Of a stretch of 64,000 bases of DNA, positions 21,046 to 29,474 are shown one piece after another. This DNA is from Pseudomonas cyclaminis. GTDB lineage: Bacteria; Pseudomonadota; Gammaproteobacteria; Pseudomonadales; Pseudomonadaceae. Below the pieces are notes generated by a model, which made no database searches, was not told the DNA's origin, and saw only the letters and a list, made by a program, of their open reading frames with translations. Positions within the stretch are counted from its first letter, which is position 1; the number at the start of each line of letters is the position of its first letter. The DNA is taken from NCBI RefSeq assembly GCF_015163715.1, contig NZ_JADDUM010000137.1:1-64000 (forward strand), read 5' to 3'. Both the position numbers and the translations under genes were made by a program.

Positions 21046-23313
21046 TTATCCGCGAGCCGTGATTTTCCAGGCGCGGTGGATCTTGGCGTTGCGCGCAAAA
21101 TCCGGGTCGAGGGTCTTGTCGCTGATTTCCTCGACGGCGTAGCGTTCGCTGAGGTTGTCTTCCAACACAAACTTGCGGAAGTTGTTGGAGAAATACAGCA
21201 CGCCACCCGGGGCCAGGCGCGCCATGGCCAGGTCCAACAACTGCACGTGGTCACGCTGCACGTCGAAGATACCTTCCATGCGCTTGGAGTTGGAGAAGGT
21301 CGGCGGATCGATGAAGATCAGATCGAACTCATCACGACTGGCTTCCAGCCACGCCATCACGTCGCCCTGCTCCAGGCGGTTCTTGTCGGAGAAACCGTTG
21401 AGAGAGAAGTTGCGACGCGCCCAGTCCAGGTAGGTCTTGGACAGGTCGACGCTGGTGGTGCTGCGGGCGCCACCCTTGGCTGCGTGCACGCTGGCGGTAG
21501 CGGTGTAGCAATACAGGTTGAGGAAGCGCTTGCCGGCCGCTTCCTTCTGAATACGCATGCGCATCGGGCGGTGGTCGAGGAACAGGCCGGTGTCCAGGTA
21601 ATCGGTGAGGTTGACCAGCAGCTTCACGCCACCTTCACTGACTTCAGTGAACTTGCCTTGGGCGCTCTGGCGCTCGTACTGCTTGGTGCCGCTCTGGCGC
21701 TCGCGACGCTTGACCACCACACGGCTCTTGTCGATGTTCAGCGCCTGGGGAATAGCCGCCAGGGCATCGAACATGCGTGCGGAGGCTTTTTCCGGGTCGA
21801 TGGACTTCGGCGCGGCGTATTCCTGTACGTGCACCCAATCGTGGTAGAGGTCGATGGCCATGGAGTATTCCGGCATGTCGGCGTCGTACACACGGTAGCA
21901 ATCCACGCCTTCACGCTTGGCCCACTTGCCCAGCAGCTTGAGGTTCTTCTGCAGGCGGTTGGCGAACATCTGCCCGCCTTCGCTCAGGCGCGCCTGCTCG
22001 ACCACGGGGGCCGGGGCTGGCTTGATCGGATTGCCGTTCTTGTTGTACTGGCGCTCTTGTGGCTCGACCGGGGCCTGATCGTAAGCGGCTTGCTCACGTT
22101 CGGCCTGGCGCTGCTCCGGGGTGCGGCGCTCGCCGGTGACAAACTGGTCTGGGTTGACCTTGATCAGCAGCAGTTTGCACGGCAAGGCGCCGTTCCAGAA
22201 CGAATACTGCTTGTGGCTGCGGATGCCCATGCGCTTGCCCAGGTCCGGCGCGCCGGTGAACACCGCCGCCTCCCAACCCATGCACGCCTGGCGCAGACGC
22301 TCGCCGAGGTTCTGGTAGAGGTACAACAGGCTGGCTTCGTCACCCAGGCGCTCGCCGTAGGGTGGGTTGCAGATCACCAGGCCTTTCTGGTTCTGGTCCG
22401 GGCGCGGCTCGAAAGTGCCGACTTCGCCTTGGTACACCTTGATCCAATGGCTCAGGCCAGCACGCTCGATGTTATTGCGCGCAGGCTGGATCAGCCGTGG
22501 ATCAGCTTCGTAGCCACGCACCCACAGCGGGGTTTTGTTCATGCCGATGGCGGCACGTTCAGTGGCCTCGGTGTGCAGTTTCTTCCACAGCGCCGGCACG
22601 TGGCCGAGCCAGGTGGTGAAGCCCCACAGTTCGCGGTTGAGGTTGGGCGCCATGTCGGCGGCAATCATCGCGCCTTCGACCAGGAACGTGCCCACGCCGC
22701 ACATCGGGTCGGTCAGCGCGCCGCCTTCGGCAGCGATGCGCGGCCAGCCGGCACGGATCAGGATCGCGGCCGCCAGGTTTTCCTTCAGCGGTGCTGCGCC
22801 CTGCTGCAGGCGGTAGCCGCGCTGGTGCAGGCTGTGGCCGGAAAGGTCGAGGGAGAGAATCGCTTCGCCACGGTCCAGGCGCAGGTGGATGCGCAGGTCC
22901 GGGTTGATCTTGTCGATGGACGGGCGCTCGCCGGTCGGGGTGCGCAGCTTGTCGACGATTGCATCCTTGACCTTCAGCGCGCCGAAGTGGGTGTTGTCGA
23001 TGCCCGAGCCGTGACCGCTGAATTCCACGGCCAGGGTGCCGTCGCTGACCATATGGTCGGCCCACTCGATATCCAGCACGCCATGGTAAAGGTCTTCGGC
23101 GTCCTTCATCGGGAAGCGCTTGAGCACCAGCAGCACACGGTTGGCCAGGCGCGACCAGAGGCACAGGCGGTAGGCGGTTTCCATGTCGGCCATGCCGCGC
23201 ACGGCCGAGGTGTGCTCGCGGGCTTCCTCAAGGCCAAGCCCGACGGCTTCCTCGATCAGCAGGCCTTCGAGGCCCTTGGGGCAGGTGAGGAAGAGTTCAA
23301 AACGGTCCGACAT
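21046..23313 (-). CDS. rlmL: Bifunctional 23S rRNA methyltransferase RlmL (RlmKL)
   Basis: Methylates 23S rRNA at G2445 (N2) and G2069 (N7), acting during 50S assembly. The 755-residue protein has a THUMP domain near the N-terminus, a first methyltransferase domain with NPPY (VICNPPYGERLGDE) that fits the m2G activity, and a C-terminal methyltransferase domain (LNLYCYTATASVHAAKGGA; FDLIFIDPPTFSNSKRM) that fits RlmK. The ATG at 23313 begins MSDRFELFLTCPKGLE; the open frame extends 22 codons upstream without family similarity. It is divergent from rmf, another ribosome-related gene. Confidence 0.96.
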   Translation of the reverse strand: MSDRFELFLTCPKGLEGLLIEEAVGLGLEEAREHTSAVRGMADMETAYRLCLWSRLANRVLLVLKRFPMKDAEDLYHGVLDIEWADHMVSDGTLAVEFSGHGSGIDNTHFGALKVKDAIVDKLRTPTGERPSIDKINPDLRIHLRLDRGEAILSLDLSGHSLHQRGYRLQQGAAPLKENLAAAILIRAGWPRIAAEGGALTDPMCGVGTFLVEGAMIAADMAPNLNRELWGFTTWLGHVPALWKKLHTEATERAAIGMNKTPLWVRGYEADPRLIQPARNNIERAGLSHWIKVYQGEVGTFEPRPDQNQKGLVICNPPYGERLGDEASLLYLYQNLGERLRQACMGWEAAVFTGAPDLGKRMGIRSHKQYSFWNGALPCKLLLIKVNPDQFVTGERRTPEQRQAEREQAAYDQAPVEPQERQYNKNGNPIKPAPAPVVEQARLSEGGQMFANRLQKNLKLLGKWAKREGVDCYRVYDADMPEYSMAIDLYHDWVHVQEYAAPKSIDPEKASARMFDALAAIPQALNIDKSRVVVKRRERQSGTKQYERQSAQGKFTEVSEGGVKLLVNLTDYLDTGLFLDHRPMRMRIQKEAAGKRFLNLYCYTATASVHAAKGGARSTTSVDLSKTYLDWARRNFSLNGFSDKNRLEQGDVMAWLEASRDEFDLIFIDPPTFSNSKRMEGIFDVQRDHVQLLDLAMARLAPGGVLYFSNNFRKFVLEDNLSERYAVEEISDKTLDPDFARNAKIHRAWKITARG

Positions 23314-23740
23314 GGGGCAATCCAAGCTTTTCAGCAATAAATGAACGGGCGACGCATCGCCGGCTCGGTTTTCAATCAAGCACTTTTCTTGAAGAGTGCC
23401 CGCGTGGCACGAATGTGCCGTCCCACCCCGTCTGACGGGCCCTTAAGCCTTTATTGACGGGGCAGAGTGAATTTTTGAAGCAACAAAAAGAAATATTCCG
23501 ACCCTTCGTCGAATAGTAACCGACCGCAACAGGGGGACATTCTCACTAAAGGATTAAACCTGTCCTCTTTGCAGGGTGCATCATAGCTGGCTTTGCCGCA
23601 CAAATGGGGCGAAAAGCCATCCCAGCTTATGGCTATAGCATCGTTATCGTTACGTGCTTATGACAAAACGATCATTGAATCCATGTGACCTATTGGTTAG
23701 AACTCAACACAGGTTGGCGCCGTAACGACGTCGACACTTA
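23314..23740. other. Long AT-richer intergenic region between rlmL and rmf
   Basis: The space between the divergent rlmL and rmf genes is 532 bases, the longest gap in the window. I see no convincing protein-coding frame in it. It must hold the promoters of both genes, but I could not single out clear -35 and -10 boxes. The part next to rmf (23741-23845) is a structured leader listed separately. An unannotated small RNA cannot be excluded. Confidence 0.5.
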
Positions 23741-23845
23741 GGCTCGCCACGCCGGCAGCGAGCCCACCAACGGCAGAAAAACTCTGCCCGGCCTCAGACG
23801 AGGCCGAAGGATATCAAGACAGTCAACAAGTGAGGGAAACACCCT
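23741..23845 (+). ncRNA. Structured 5' leader of rmf (fits the rmf RNA motif)
   Basis: Three perfect stem-loops stand in tandem upstream of rmf: GGCTCGC..GCGAGCC (23741-23764, 7 base pairs, 10-base loop), GGCAGA..TCTGCC (23772-23788, 6 base pairs, AAAAC loop) and GGCCTC-AGAC-GAGGCC (23790-23805). A fourth short hairpin, AGGG-AAACA-CCCT (23833-23845), contains the Shine-Dalgarno bases and ends one base before the ATG. A conserved RNA called the rmf motif has been described in this position in Pseudomonas; I assign it by location and structure, not by a covariance model. Confidence 0.65.
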
Positions 23846-24061
23846 ATGAGAAGACTTAAGCGTGATCCGTTGGAAAGAGCATTTTTACGCGGATATCAAT
23901 ATGGCGTTCATGGCAAATCCCGTGAGCTTTGCCCATTTACTCTACCGTCGGTACGCCAAGCCTGGATCAACGGCTGGCGAGAAGGACGTGGCGACAACTG
24001 GGACGGTATGACTGGCACTGCGGGAATCCACAGACTCAACGAACTTCACGCCGTCGGCTAA
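23846..24061 (+). CDS. rmf: Ribosome modulation factor Rmf
   Basis: A small basic protein that drives 70S ribosomes into inactive 100S dimers in stationary phase. The 71-residue sequence matches Rmf across its length, with the typical MRRLKRDPLERAFLRGYQ start, GKSRELCPF and RQAWINGWREGRGD. The long structured leader and the hairpin over the ribosome site suggest post-transcriptional control. A terminator follows. It sits between rlmL and pyrD, the usual Pseudomonas order. Confidence 0.97.
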   Translation: MRRLKRDPLERAFLRGYQYGVHGKSRELCPFTLPSVRQAWINGWREGRGDNWDGMTGTAGIHRLNELHAVG

Positions 24062-24147
24062 TCAAGGGCACTTAATTCCGACACCACCACGAATATGTAA
24101 CGACTTAACCACGCACGTCCTATCCGGGCGGCGGGCTTCGGCCCAGG

Positions 24148-24171
24148 GGGCTCCTTTATGGAGCCCTTTTT
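24148..24171 (+). terminator. Intrinsic terminator of rmf
   Basis: GGGCTCC-TTTAT-GGAGCCC followed by TTTTT, about 90 bases after the rmf stop codon and just before the convergent pyrD stop. Confidence 0.92.
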
Positions 24172-24184
24172 AATGGGCGATCCT

Positions 24185-25204
24185 TCAACGCAATGCGGCG
24201 ATGGCATCCACCGACTGACGAATCAGCGCCGGGCCCTTGTAGATAAAGCCGGAGTACAGCTGCACCAGGCTTGCGCCGGCGGCGATCTTCTCGGCCGCGT
24301 GCCTGCCTTCGGTAATACCACCCACCGCAATAATAGGCAGACGCCCGGCCAGCTCAGCAGCCAGCACCTTGACGATGTGAGTACTCTTGTCCCGCACCGG
24401 CGCACCTGACAAGCCACCCGCTTCATCGCCATGGGCCAACCCTTCCACGCCGACACGGCTGAGGGTGGTATTGGTGGCGATCACTGCGTCCATACCGGAA
24501 TCCACCAAGGCCTGAGCCACAAGCACGGTTTCTTCGTCGCTCATGTCCGGGGCGATCTTGATTGCAAGCGGTACGCGCTTGCCATGGCGCAGGGCCAAGT
24601 CTTCCTGGCGCTGACGCAACGCTTCGAGCAATTGCTTGAGGGAATCACCGAACTGCAAGCTGCGCAGGCCCGGCGTGTTGGGCGAGCTGACGTTGACGGT
24701 GACGTAGCTGGCGTGGGCGTAGACCTTGTCCAGGCAGATCAGATAGTCATCGACTGCACGCTCGACCGGTGTATCGAAATTCTTGCCGATATTGATGCCC
24801 AGGATGCCCTTGTACTTCGCTGCCTCAACCCGCGACAGCAGGTGATCGACGCCGAGGTTGTTGAACCCCATGCGATTGATGATCGCCTCCGCTTCCGGCA
24901 AACGGAAAATACGCGGCTTGGGGTTACCCGGTTGCGGTCGCGGCGTCACAGTGCCGATCTCGACAAAACCAAAACCCAGTTGTGCAAAACCATCAATGGC
25001 CGCGCCGTTCTTGTCCAGGCCGGCGGCCAGTCCGACCGGGTTAGGGAAGTCGAGCCCCATTACCGACACCGGCATCTTTGCCGGGGCCTTGCATACCAGG
25101 CCATTGAGCCCCAGACGGCCACCGGCACCGATCAGGTCCAGGGACAGATCGTGGGAGGTTTCCGGGGAGAGTTTGAACAACAGCTGGCGGGCCAGGGTAT
25201 ACAT
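24185..25204 (-). CDS. pyrD: Dihydroorotate dehydrogenase (quinone, class 2)
   Basis: Oxidises dihydroorotate to orotate in pyrimidine synthesis, passing electrons to the quinone pool at the inner membrane. The 339-residue protein has the class 2 N-terminal membrane-contact helices ([19 protein letters not shown]), the FMN and substrate motifs ([24 protein letters not shown]), and the catalytic serine region [14 protein letters not shown] at 25204 is preferred over the 30-codon upstream extension. The type III secretion-like genes end upstream of it on the same strand. Confidence 0.96.
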   Translation of the reverse strand: MYTLARQLLFKLSPETSHDLSLDLIGAGGRLGLNGLVCKAPAKMPVSVMGLDFPNPVGLAAGLDKNGAAIDGFAQLGFGFVEIGTVTPRPQPGNPKPRIFRLPEAEAIINRMGFNNLGVDHLLSRVEAAKYKGILGINIGKNFDTPVERAVDDYLICLDKVYAHASYVTVNVSSPNTPGLRSLQFGDSLKQLLEALRQRQEDLALRHGKRVPLAIKIAPDMSDEETVLVAQALVDSGMDAVIATNTTLSRVGVEGLAHGDEAGGLSGAPVRDKSTHIVKVLAAELAGRLPIIAVGGITEGRHAAEKIAAGASLVQLYSGFIYKGPALIRQSVDAIAALR

Positions 25205-25290
25205 GGGCGGGCTAGACTCGGATGGCGGCGAAAGGTGGCGGCGATTATAGCCGGGGTGACGGGGTGCACGCGAGGCGTGCCGCCCAAACG

Positions 25291-25752
25291 TCAATAACGC
25301 TGCTCTACCAAAGCCTCATAACGCCCCCAGACTTTTTCTGCATAGCGCATGCGCAGCGCCTCACGCAGTGGTCCGGGACCTGGCCCGACGTTGTAGGACC
25401 CCACCGCCGTCCAGTTGTAACCAAAGCGCTGGATGAACTCGACCAGGATCGACGCCGCCACTTCCACCGACAGGCAGGGTTCACTCAACAGCCGCTCTTC
25501 GGTGATGCCCTGCTTGAGCAAACGAGGCAAGTGGATGCTGTTGATCTGCATCAGGCCAATATCCCGGGTGCCATTACTGTTGGCGCGATTCACCGCGTCT
25601 GGGCGATAGCCCGACTCCACGGCAGCGATCGCTTGCAGCAACTCCGGTTCGATATCGTAGCGACGGGCGGTTTCCTCCCAGCAAAAGGCCAGCGCCTGAT
25701 TGCTACTCATCAAGACCCCAAGCAACAGCACTGCGCGCCACACCTTACCCAT
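25291..25752 (-). CDS. IagB-like lytic transglycosylase
   Basis: A 153-residue SLT-family peptidoglycan lyase. A signal peptide (residues 1-22, ending ALA-FC) is followed by a compact goose-lysozyme-type domain: catalytic glutamate in [11 protein letters not shown], then GLMQIN and the GSYNVGPG region. The size, and the position directly after a HilA-like gene (start overlapping by 8 bases), match iagB of Salmonella, which opens the cell wall for the type III needle. It is therefore read as part of the secretion remnant here, rather than a general autolysin. Confidence 0.82.
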   Translation of the reverse strand: MGKVWRAVLLLGVLMSSNQALAFCWEETARRYDIEPELLQAIAAVESGYRPDAVNRANSNGTRDIGLMQINSIHLPRLLKQGITEERLLSEPCLSVEVAASILVEFIQRFGYNWTAVGSYNVGPGPGPLREALRMRYAEKVWGRYEALVEQRY

Positions 25753-26143
25753 GGTTGACTTGACCACAGGCCGAACACACATGCTCCAGCTGCCCGGTGC
25801 GACCTTGAACTGGCGACACGGCCCTCACCGGGCAGGTAAAGCGGTACCCTCGACCGTATATCGTCTTGATAAACCCCTTGTCTGCACCCAGGTGCTTGCG
25901 CAACGAATAAATGCACCGCGTCAGCGACTCTTCGGCGACGTCCCCCTGGGGCCAGGCCAGCTCCAGCAATTGGTCCTTAGTCATCAGCACGCCACCTGAT
26001 ACCAGCAGCAACCGCAACACATGCCACTCCTTGGGTGGCAACTGCACATCAGTGCCCTCGCCAGTGAGGCGACCATCGCCATGCAGGGTCCACTGGGAAA
26101 AAACTTGGGAAGTCACCGTCACCCCATCACTCACGACGGCCAT
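25745..26143 (-). CDS. HilA-like winged-helix DNA-binding protein (DNA-binding domain only)
   Basis: A 132-residue protein whose residues about 20-105 form an OmpR/HilA-type winged helix (LPPKEWHVLRLLLVSGGVLMTKDQL; LTRCIYSLRKHLG; IKTIYGRGYRF). It has no receiver domain and none of the long C-terminal region (over 400 residues) of Salmonella HilA, so it is either a minimal regulator or a truncated one. The next gene is an iagB homologue, the same order as hilA-iagB in SPI-1. Target promoters are unknown; sctC upstream is the natural candidate. Confidence 0.72.
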   Translation of the reverse strand: MAVVSDGVTVTSQVFSQWTLHGDGRLTGEGTDVQLPPKEWHVLRLLLVSGGVLMTKDQLLELAWPQGDVAEESLTRCIYSLRKHLGADKGFIKTIYGRGYRFTCPVRAVSPVQGRTGQLEHVCSACGQVNHG

Positions 26144-26296
26144 ATCTACCTCGGCATCCGACTACTGACATTGAAGTCCCTATTTCCACTACGGCTCTAG
26201 CGCCCATCTCACAACTATAAAAACCTGCCTTGCAGTCCACCGTAAGAAAAAGCCATGCATTCAGGATTTTTCAGAGCCTGTCCGTAGGACTTTTCT

Positions 26297-26518
26297 CTAC
26301 CCGCCAGCGGCTCCCCACCCCTCGTAAACTTCATGCAGCTCAACCCCCAGCCGGTCCTCCAACTGCACCAGCTCACCCATGGCGAACAACAGGCCATCAA
26401 CCCGTAACTCCACACAGTGAATAACCTCAGGCGCTAACGGCAACACCTTCCCAGACGCAAAGGCTGCCAGGCGCCTGCGACTGACCCGTTGTTCCTGTAG
26501 AAGAATTTCCAAATGCAT
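26297..26518 (-). CDS. SpoA-domain protein, like the C-terminal domain of type III SctQ/SpaO
   Basis: A 73-residue protein that fits one SpoA (FliN/HrcQb) fold: a first strand (LEILLQEQRVSRRRLAAFASG), VLPLAPEV, and the second strand pair VELRVDGLLFAMGELVQLEDRLGVEL. In other systems this domain is part of the cytoplasmic sorting platform of the injectisome. In Salmonella a short SpaO form arises from an internal start; here it stands alone. AAGGTG lies 7 bases before the ATG. It follows the secretin gene by 15 bases. Recognition rests on the pattern of a short sequence, so confidence is moderate. Confidence 0.62.
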   Translation of the reverse strand: MHLEILLQEQRVSRRRLAAFASGKVLPLAPEVIHCVELRVDGLLFAMGELVQLEDRLGVELHEVYEGWGAAGG

Positions 26519-26533
26519 GGGTTAACACCTTAT

Positions 26534-27964
26534 TCACGGAGAGATATCGCGACCCGGACGTACAAATGCACGCTGCACACGCTCGTATTGAGCCGCCGTC
26601 AACGGGGGCGGACCAAGGCCTGATCCCGGCGACTTCAACTCGCTGTCCACGGCCCTCGCCTGAATTACAAACAGGCGCACCTTGGCGGACCCCGACGCTA
26701 CCGCGCTACGGCCCGGCTCGCGAACCTCACGGCTAAACGCGCCCAGCCACAGGCGCTTGCCCTGTGGCACCCGCACCACGCTGCTGATACCCACCCGCCC
26801 GACCGCAGCCGGTTTGCCACCCTGCCCTGCTTCGCTCAGTTGGCGACTATCCTCAACGTGGAGCAGCATCTCGATCTGGTTCGCTTCGGCGAAACGCGGC
26901 AGCACGCTGACCTGTGCGCCATAACGTACGGGCCTCCAGTCGGCTGAGTCATCTCCGGGACGGGGCAGGTAAAAGGTGTGGTTGTCCTGAAACACCGCCG
27001 GCACGTTCTCCTGGGTGAGAATCACCGGTAACGTCGTCACCCTCGCTCTGCGCTGGCGCTCCAGAGTGGCGATTTGCGCCATCAGACGGTTATCGTCCAG
27101 CGGCGCCATAATTCGCGTGGCCTGAGTCTTGGCGTCCTTATCCCAGGCTGGGTCGAGCTTTTTCAGTTCGTCGCCATCGACATCCACCATCCATAACGAA
27201 ACCTCCACAGACCGCTTGGGTGTGTCCAGTTCTGCCACCAGTCGCTCGATGACACTAAGCTGCGCAGGTTTGCCCTTGATCAGCAGGCTGTTGGTATCCG
27301 GGTAGGCGATTACGGCCAGACTCTTGTCTGCCAGCGGCCCCTTCTGTTCGGCCGCCAGTACGGTTTCGATCGTCGACGCGATTCCCGGCACGATGATCTT
27401 TTCGTTGCCCATCCCGTACTCGCGGTCTGCCACATGCGTATTGAGTACCTGCACCACTGCAAACGCCTGGGTGCCTACACTTAAATCGGCACGCTCGCGG
27501 TCCATCAATTGGGCCAGGTGCAACACGTGGTCGACATAATTCGGCGGGCCGGACACGTAAAACGTCCGTGCGCCCCTCACCCGCAGCGGATAGCGTGTTT
27601 CATCAATCCCGGCGCGACGCATGAGGCTGCGAAACCTGTCAACGGAGATATGCCGCAACGCCACTGCCGAGCTTTTTTCCTCACTTGCGTCATAGAGATA
27701 AAGCACCTGGCCATCGCTGTACCAGATCAAGCCGTATTGCAATGCAAGCGTCTCCAGCGCGTGTTGAGGCGTATCGAGGTCAATGAGCTCACTGATGCGC
27801 GTGCGCGCTACGTCACGGCTCACAACGATGGGGAGGCCTAAAGGCGCGGACAAGACTGTAAAGACGGTGTGCAAGCTTTCGTCCTGCGCCTGATAGGTCT
27901 CCCCCCAGGCACCGTTGCTGCCCAGCATCAATGCGGCAAGCAGAAACCAGAAGCGGGGCATCAT
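26534..27964 (-). CDS. Type III secretion outer-membrane secretin, InvG/SctC type
   Basis: Forms the outer-membrane ring of a type III injectisome. The 476-residue product has a signal peptide (about residues 1-22, FWFLLAALMLGSNGAWG), N0 and N1 periplasmic domains (FTVLSAPLGLPIVVSRDVARTRI; TFYVSGPPNYVDHVLHLAQLMDRERADL), an N3 domain with TNSLLIKGKPAQLSVIERLVAELD, and a C-terminal secretin core (TTLPVILTQENVPAVFQ, YGAQVSVLPRF, GISSVVRVPQGKRLWLGAF). It is shorter than InvG (about 560). Two adjacent ATGs (27964, 27961) are possible. The rest of an injectisome operon (export gate, ATPase, needle, inner rings) is not in the window. Confidence 0.82.
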   Translation of the reverse strand: MMPRFWFLLAALMLGSNGAWGETYQAQDESLHTVFTVLSAPLGLPIVVSRDVARTRISELIDLDTPQHALETLALQYGLIWYSDGQVLYLYDASEEKSSAVALRHISVDRFRSLMRRAGIDETRYPLRVRGARTFYVSGPPNYVDHVLHLAQLMDRERADLSVGTQAFAVVQVLNTHVADREYGMGNEKIIVPGIASTIETVLAAEQKGPLADKSLAVIAYPDTNSLLIKGKPAQLSVIERLVAELDTPKRSVEVSLWMVDVDGDELKKLDPAWDKDAKTQATRIMAPLDDNRLMAQIATLERQRRARVTTLPVILTQENVPAVFQDNHTFYLPRPGDDSADWRPVRYGAQVSVLPRFAEANQIEMLLHVEDSRQLSEAGQGGKPAAVGRVGISSVVRVPQGKRLWLGAFSREVREPGRSAVASGSAKVRLFVIQARAVDSELKSPGSGLGPPPLTAAQYERVQRAFVRPGRDISP

Positions 27965-28089
27965 TGCGGTGAAATCAGCGTACACCTTGGGTTTCCTGGC
28001 CGGTCTGGCAGTGAGAAGCGGCCATACTGAGAGGCCGCCCACTTTCAATCTTGATGGAAAGTTGACGGCCTACCGTCCTTGTCGGCCCG

Positions 28090-28105
28090 TGGCATGTGCC
28101 TTGCT
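28090..28105 (+). promoter_or_regulatory. Sigma-54-type promoter of nasST
   Basis: TGGCATG-N4-TTGCT matches the consensus TGGCACG-N4-TTGCW with one change and the correct GG-to-GC spacing. The start site is predicted near 28116. Nitrate assimilation genes are commonly under RpoN and NtrC, which fits. Confidence 0.65.
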
Positions 28106-28115
28106 TTGCACTCTG

Positions 28116-28214
28116 TATCAGAGCGCACTCCAACGGCGGAGCGGGCTTACGGACAAAGGCGTCGTTACCCGCAATGGCCTTGCATCGCCATCTGAGGGAA
28201 CGACGCTTTTTTTT
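28116..28214 (+). promoter_or_regulatory. Putative NasT (ANTAR) antitermination leader of nasST
   Basis: Two hairpins precede an intrinsic terminator. Hairpin 1 is CTCC-AACGGC-GGAG (28128-28141). Hairpin 2 has the loop AAAGGC (28155-28160) between GAC and GTC, extendable to five pairs with one bulged G. Both hexaloops have A at position 1 and G at position 4, the ANTAR target signature. The terminator pairs GCGTCGTT (28159-28166) with AACGACGC (28199-28206) and ends in eight T. Its 5' arm overlaps the 3' arm of hairpin 2, so the two structures exclude each other. Confidence 0.65.
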
Positions 28215-28234
28215 GAAAGAAAAGGTAGGTGTTG

Positions 28235-29461
28235 ATGAACGATTCGGTAGGCAGCAGCCCGACGAACGACCCGCTGGCGTGGGTCAACGGCAGTGATGCT
28301 CCGGAAAAGAGCAGCCTCGACCTGGGCTTCATGGCTTTGAGCGATTGCGCCTCACTGGTGGTGGCCGCCACCCAGGGCTTCGCGCAACCCTACGGCCTGA
28401 CACTCAACCTCAAGCGCCAAACGTCGTGGGCCAACCTGCGGGACAAACTGGTCAGTGGTGAACTGGACGCCGCCCACAGTCTGTATGGGCTGATCTATGC
28501 CGTTCACCTGGGCATTGGCGGCGTTGCGCCCACCGACATGGCCGTGTTGATGGGATTGAACCAGAACGGTCAAAGCATCAACCTGTCCCATGGCCTGCAA
28601 CAGCAAGGAGTGGTCACTCCTGAGGCGCTTGACCGTCACGTGCACCAAAGCCGAACAAAACTGACCTTTGCCCAGACCTTTCCCACAGGTACCCACGCCA
28701 TGTGGTTGTACTACTGGCTGGCGAGTCAGGGCATTCATCCGTTACAGGATGTGGACAGCGTGGTGGTACCGCCCCCGCAAATGGTCGCGCACCTGCAAGC
28801 CGGGCGCATTGATGGCTTTTGCGTCGGAGAACCCTGGAGTGCCAGCGCAGTTGCGCAAAATCAGGGTTTTACCCTGGCAACCACCCAAGCGATCTGGCCG
28901 AACCATCCGGAAAAAGTGCTCGGCTGTACCCAGGCCTTCGTCGACCAATACCCCAACACTGCCCGTGTGTTGGTCATGGCCATCCTCGAGGCCAGCCGTT
29001 TTATTGAAGAAAGTACCGAAAACCGGCGTTCCACCGCGCAATTGCTCAGCGGCCGCGAATACCTCGACGCGCCCCTCGACTGCATCGAACCCCGTCTGCT
29101 GGGTATTTATGACGACGGCCTGGGCAACCACTGGCAGGATCCCCATGCCCTGCGTTTTTTTGCCGGTGGCGAAGTGAACCTGCCGTACCTCTGCGATGGC
29201 ATGTGGTTCATGACCCAGTTTCGACGCTGGGGCCTGCTGCGCGATGACCCTGACTATCTGGGCGTCGCCCGCCAGGTCCAGCAATTGGCGCTCTATCGCC
29301 AGGCGGCCGATGCCTTGGGCATCACCGCGCAAAGCCAGGACATGCGCAGCAGCCAGTTGATCGACGGCAAGGTCTGGGACGGCTCGGATCCCGTCGGCTA
29401 CGCCCACAGCTTCCGGCTGCATGCCCTCGCCGACCACGCCAACCGCCAAGCCTTGCGCTGA
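28235..29461 (+). CDS. nasS: Nitrate sensor NasS (NrtA-like, cytoplasmic)
   Basis: The sensory partner of NasT: without nitrate or nitrite it holds NasT, and ligand binding frees it. The 408-residue protein is a CmpA/NrtA-type periplasmic-binding-protein fold (LGFMALSDCASLVVAATQGFAQPYGL; TFPTGTHAMWLYYWLASQGI; GFCVGEPWSASAVAQNQGF) but has no signal peptide, as expected of a cytoplasmic sensor. ATG at 28235 has AGGT upstream; a GTG two codons earlier is also open. It begins 21 bases after the leader terminator and is followed by nasT 13 bases downstream. Confidence 0.93.
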   Translation: MNDSVGSSPTNDPLAWVNGSDAPEKSSLDLGFMALSDCASLVVAATQGFAQPYGLTLNLKRQTSWANLRDKLVSGELDAAHSLYGLIYAVHLGIGGVAPTDMAVLMGLNQNGQSINLSHGLQQQGVVTPEALDRHVHQSRTKLTFAQTFPTGTHAMWLYYWLASQGIHPLQDVDSVVVPPPQMVAHLQAGRIDGFCVGEPWSASAVAQNQGFTLATTQAIWPNHPEKVLGCTQAFVDQYPNTARVLVMAILEASRFIEESTENRRSTAQLLSGREYLDAPLDCIEPRLLGIYDDGLGNHWQDPHALRFFAGGEVNLPYLCDGMWFMTQFRRWGLLRDDPDYLGVARQVQQLALYRQAADALGITAQSQDMRSSQLIDGKVWDGSDPVGYAHSFRLHALADHANRQALR

Positions 29462-29474
29462 CAGGAGCACATCT

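Noticed and set aside
23405-23419. TGGCACGAATGTGCC resembling a sigma-54 promoter before rmf
   Set aside because: The distance between the GG and GC pairs is one base too short, and sigma-54 promoters do not tolerate that. It is better seen as a small inverted repeat.
25745-26143. A full two-component response regulator
   Set aside because: Only the winged-helix domain is present. There is no receiver domain and no kinase gene nearby, so the HilA-like reading fits better.
28111-28123. CTCTG-TAT-CAGAG hairpin as the first ANTAR hairpin of the nasS leader
   Set aside because: It has a three-base loop, and the predicted sigma-54 start site (about 28116) falls inside it, so it would not be whole in the RNA. 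The AACGGC and AAAGGC hexaloops fit better.
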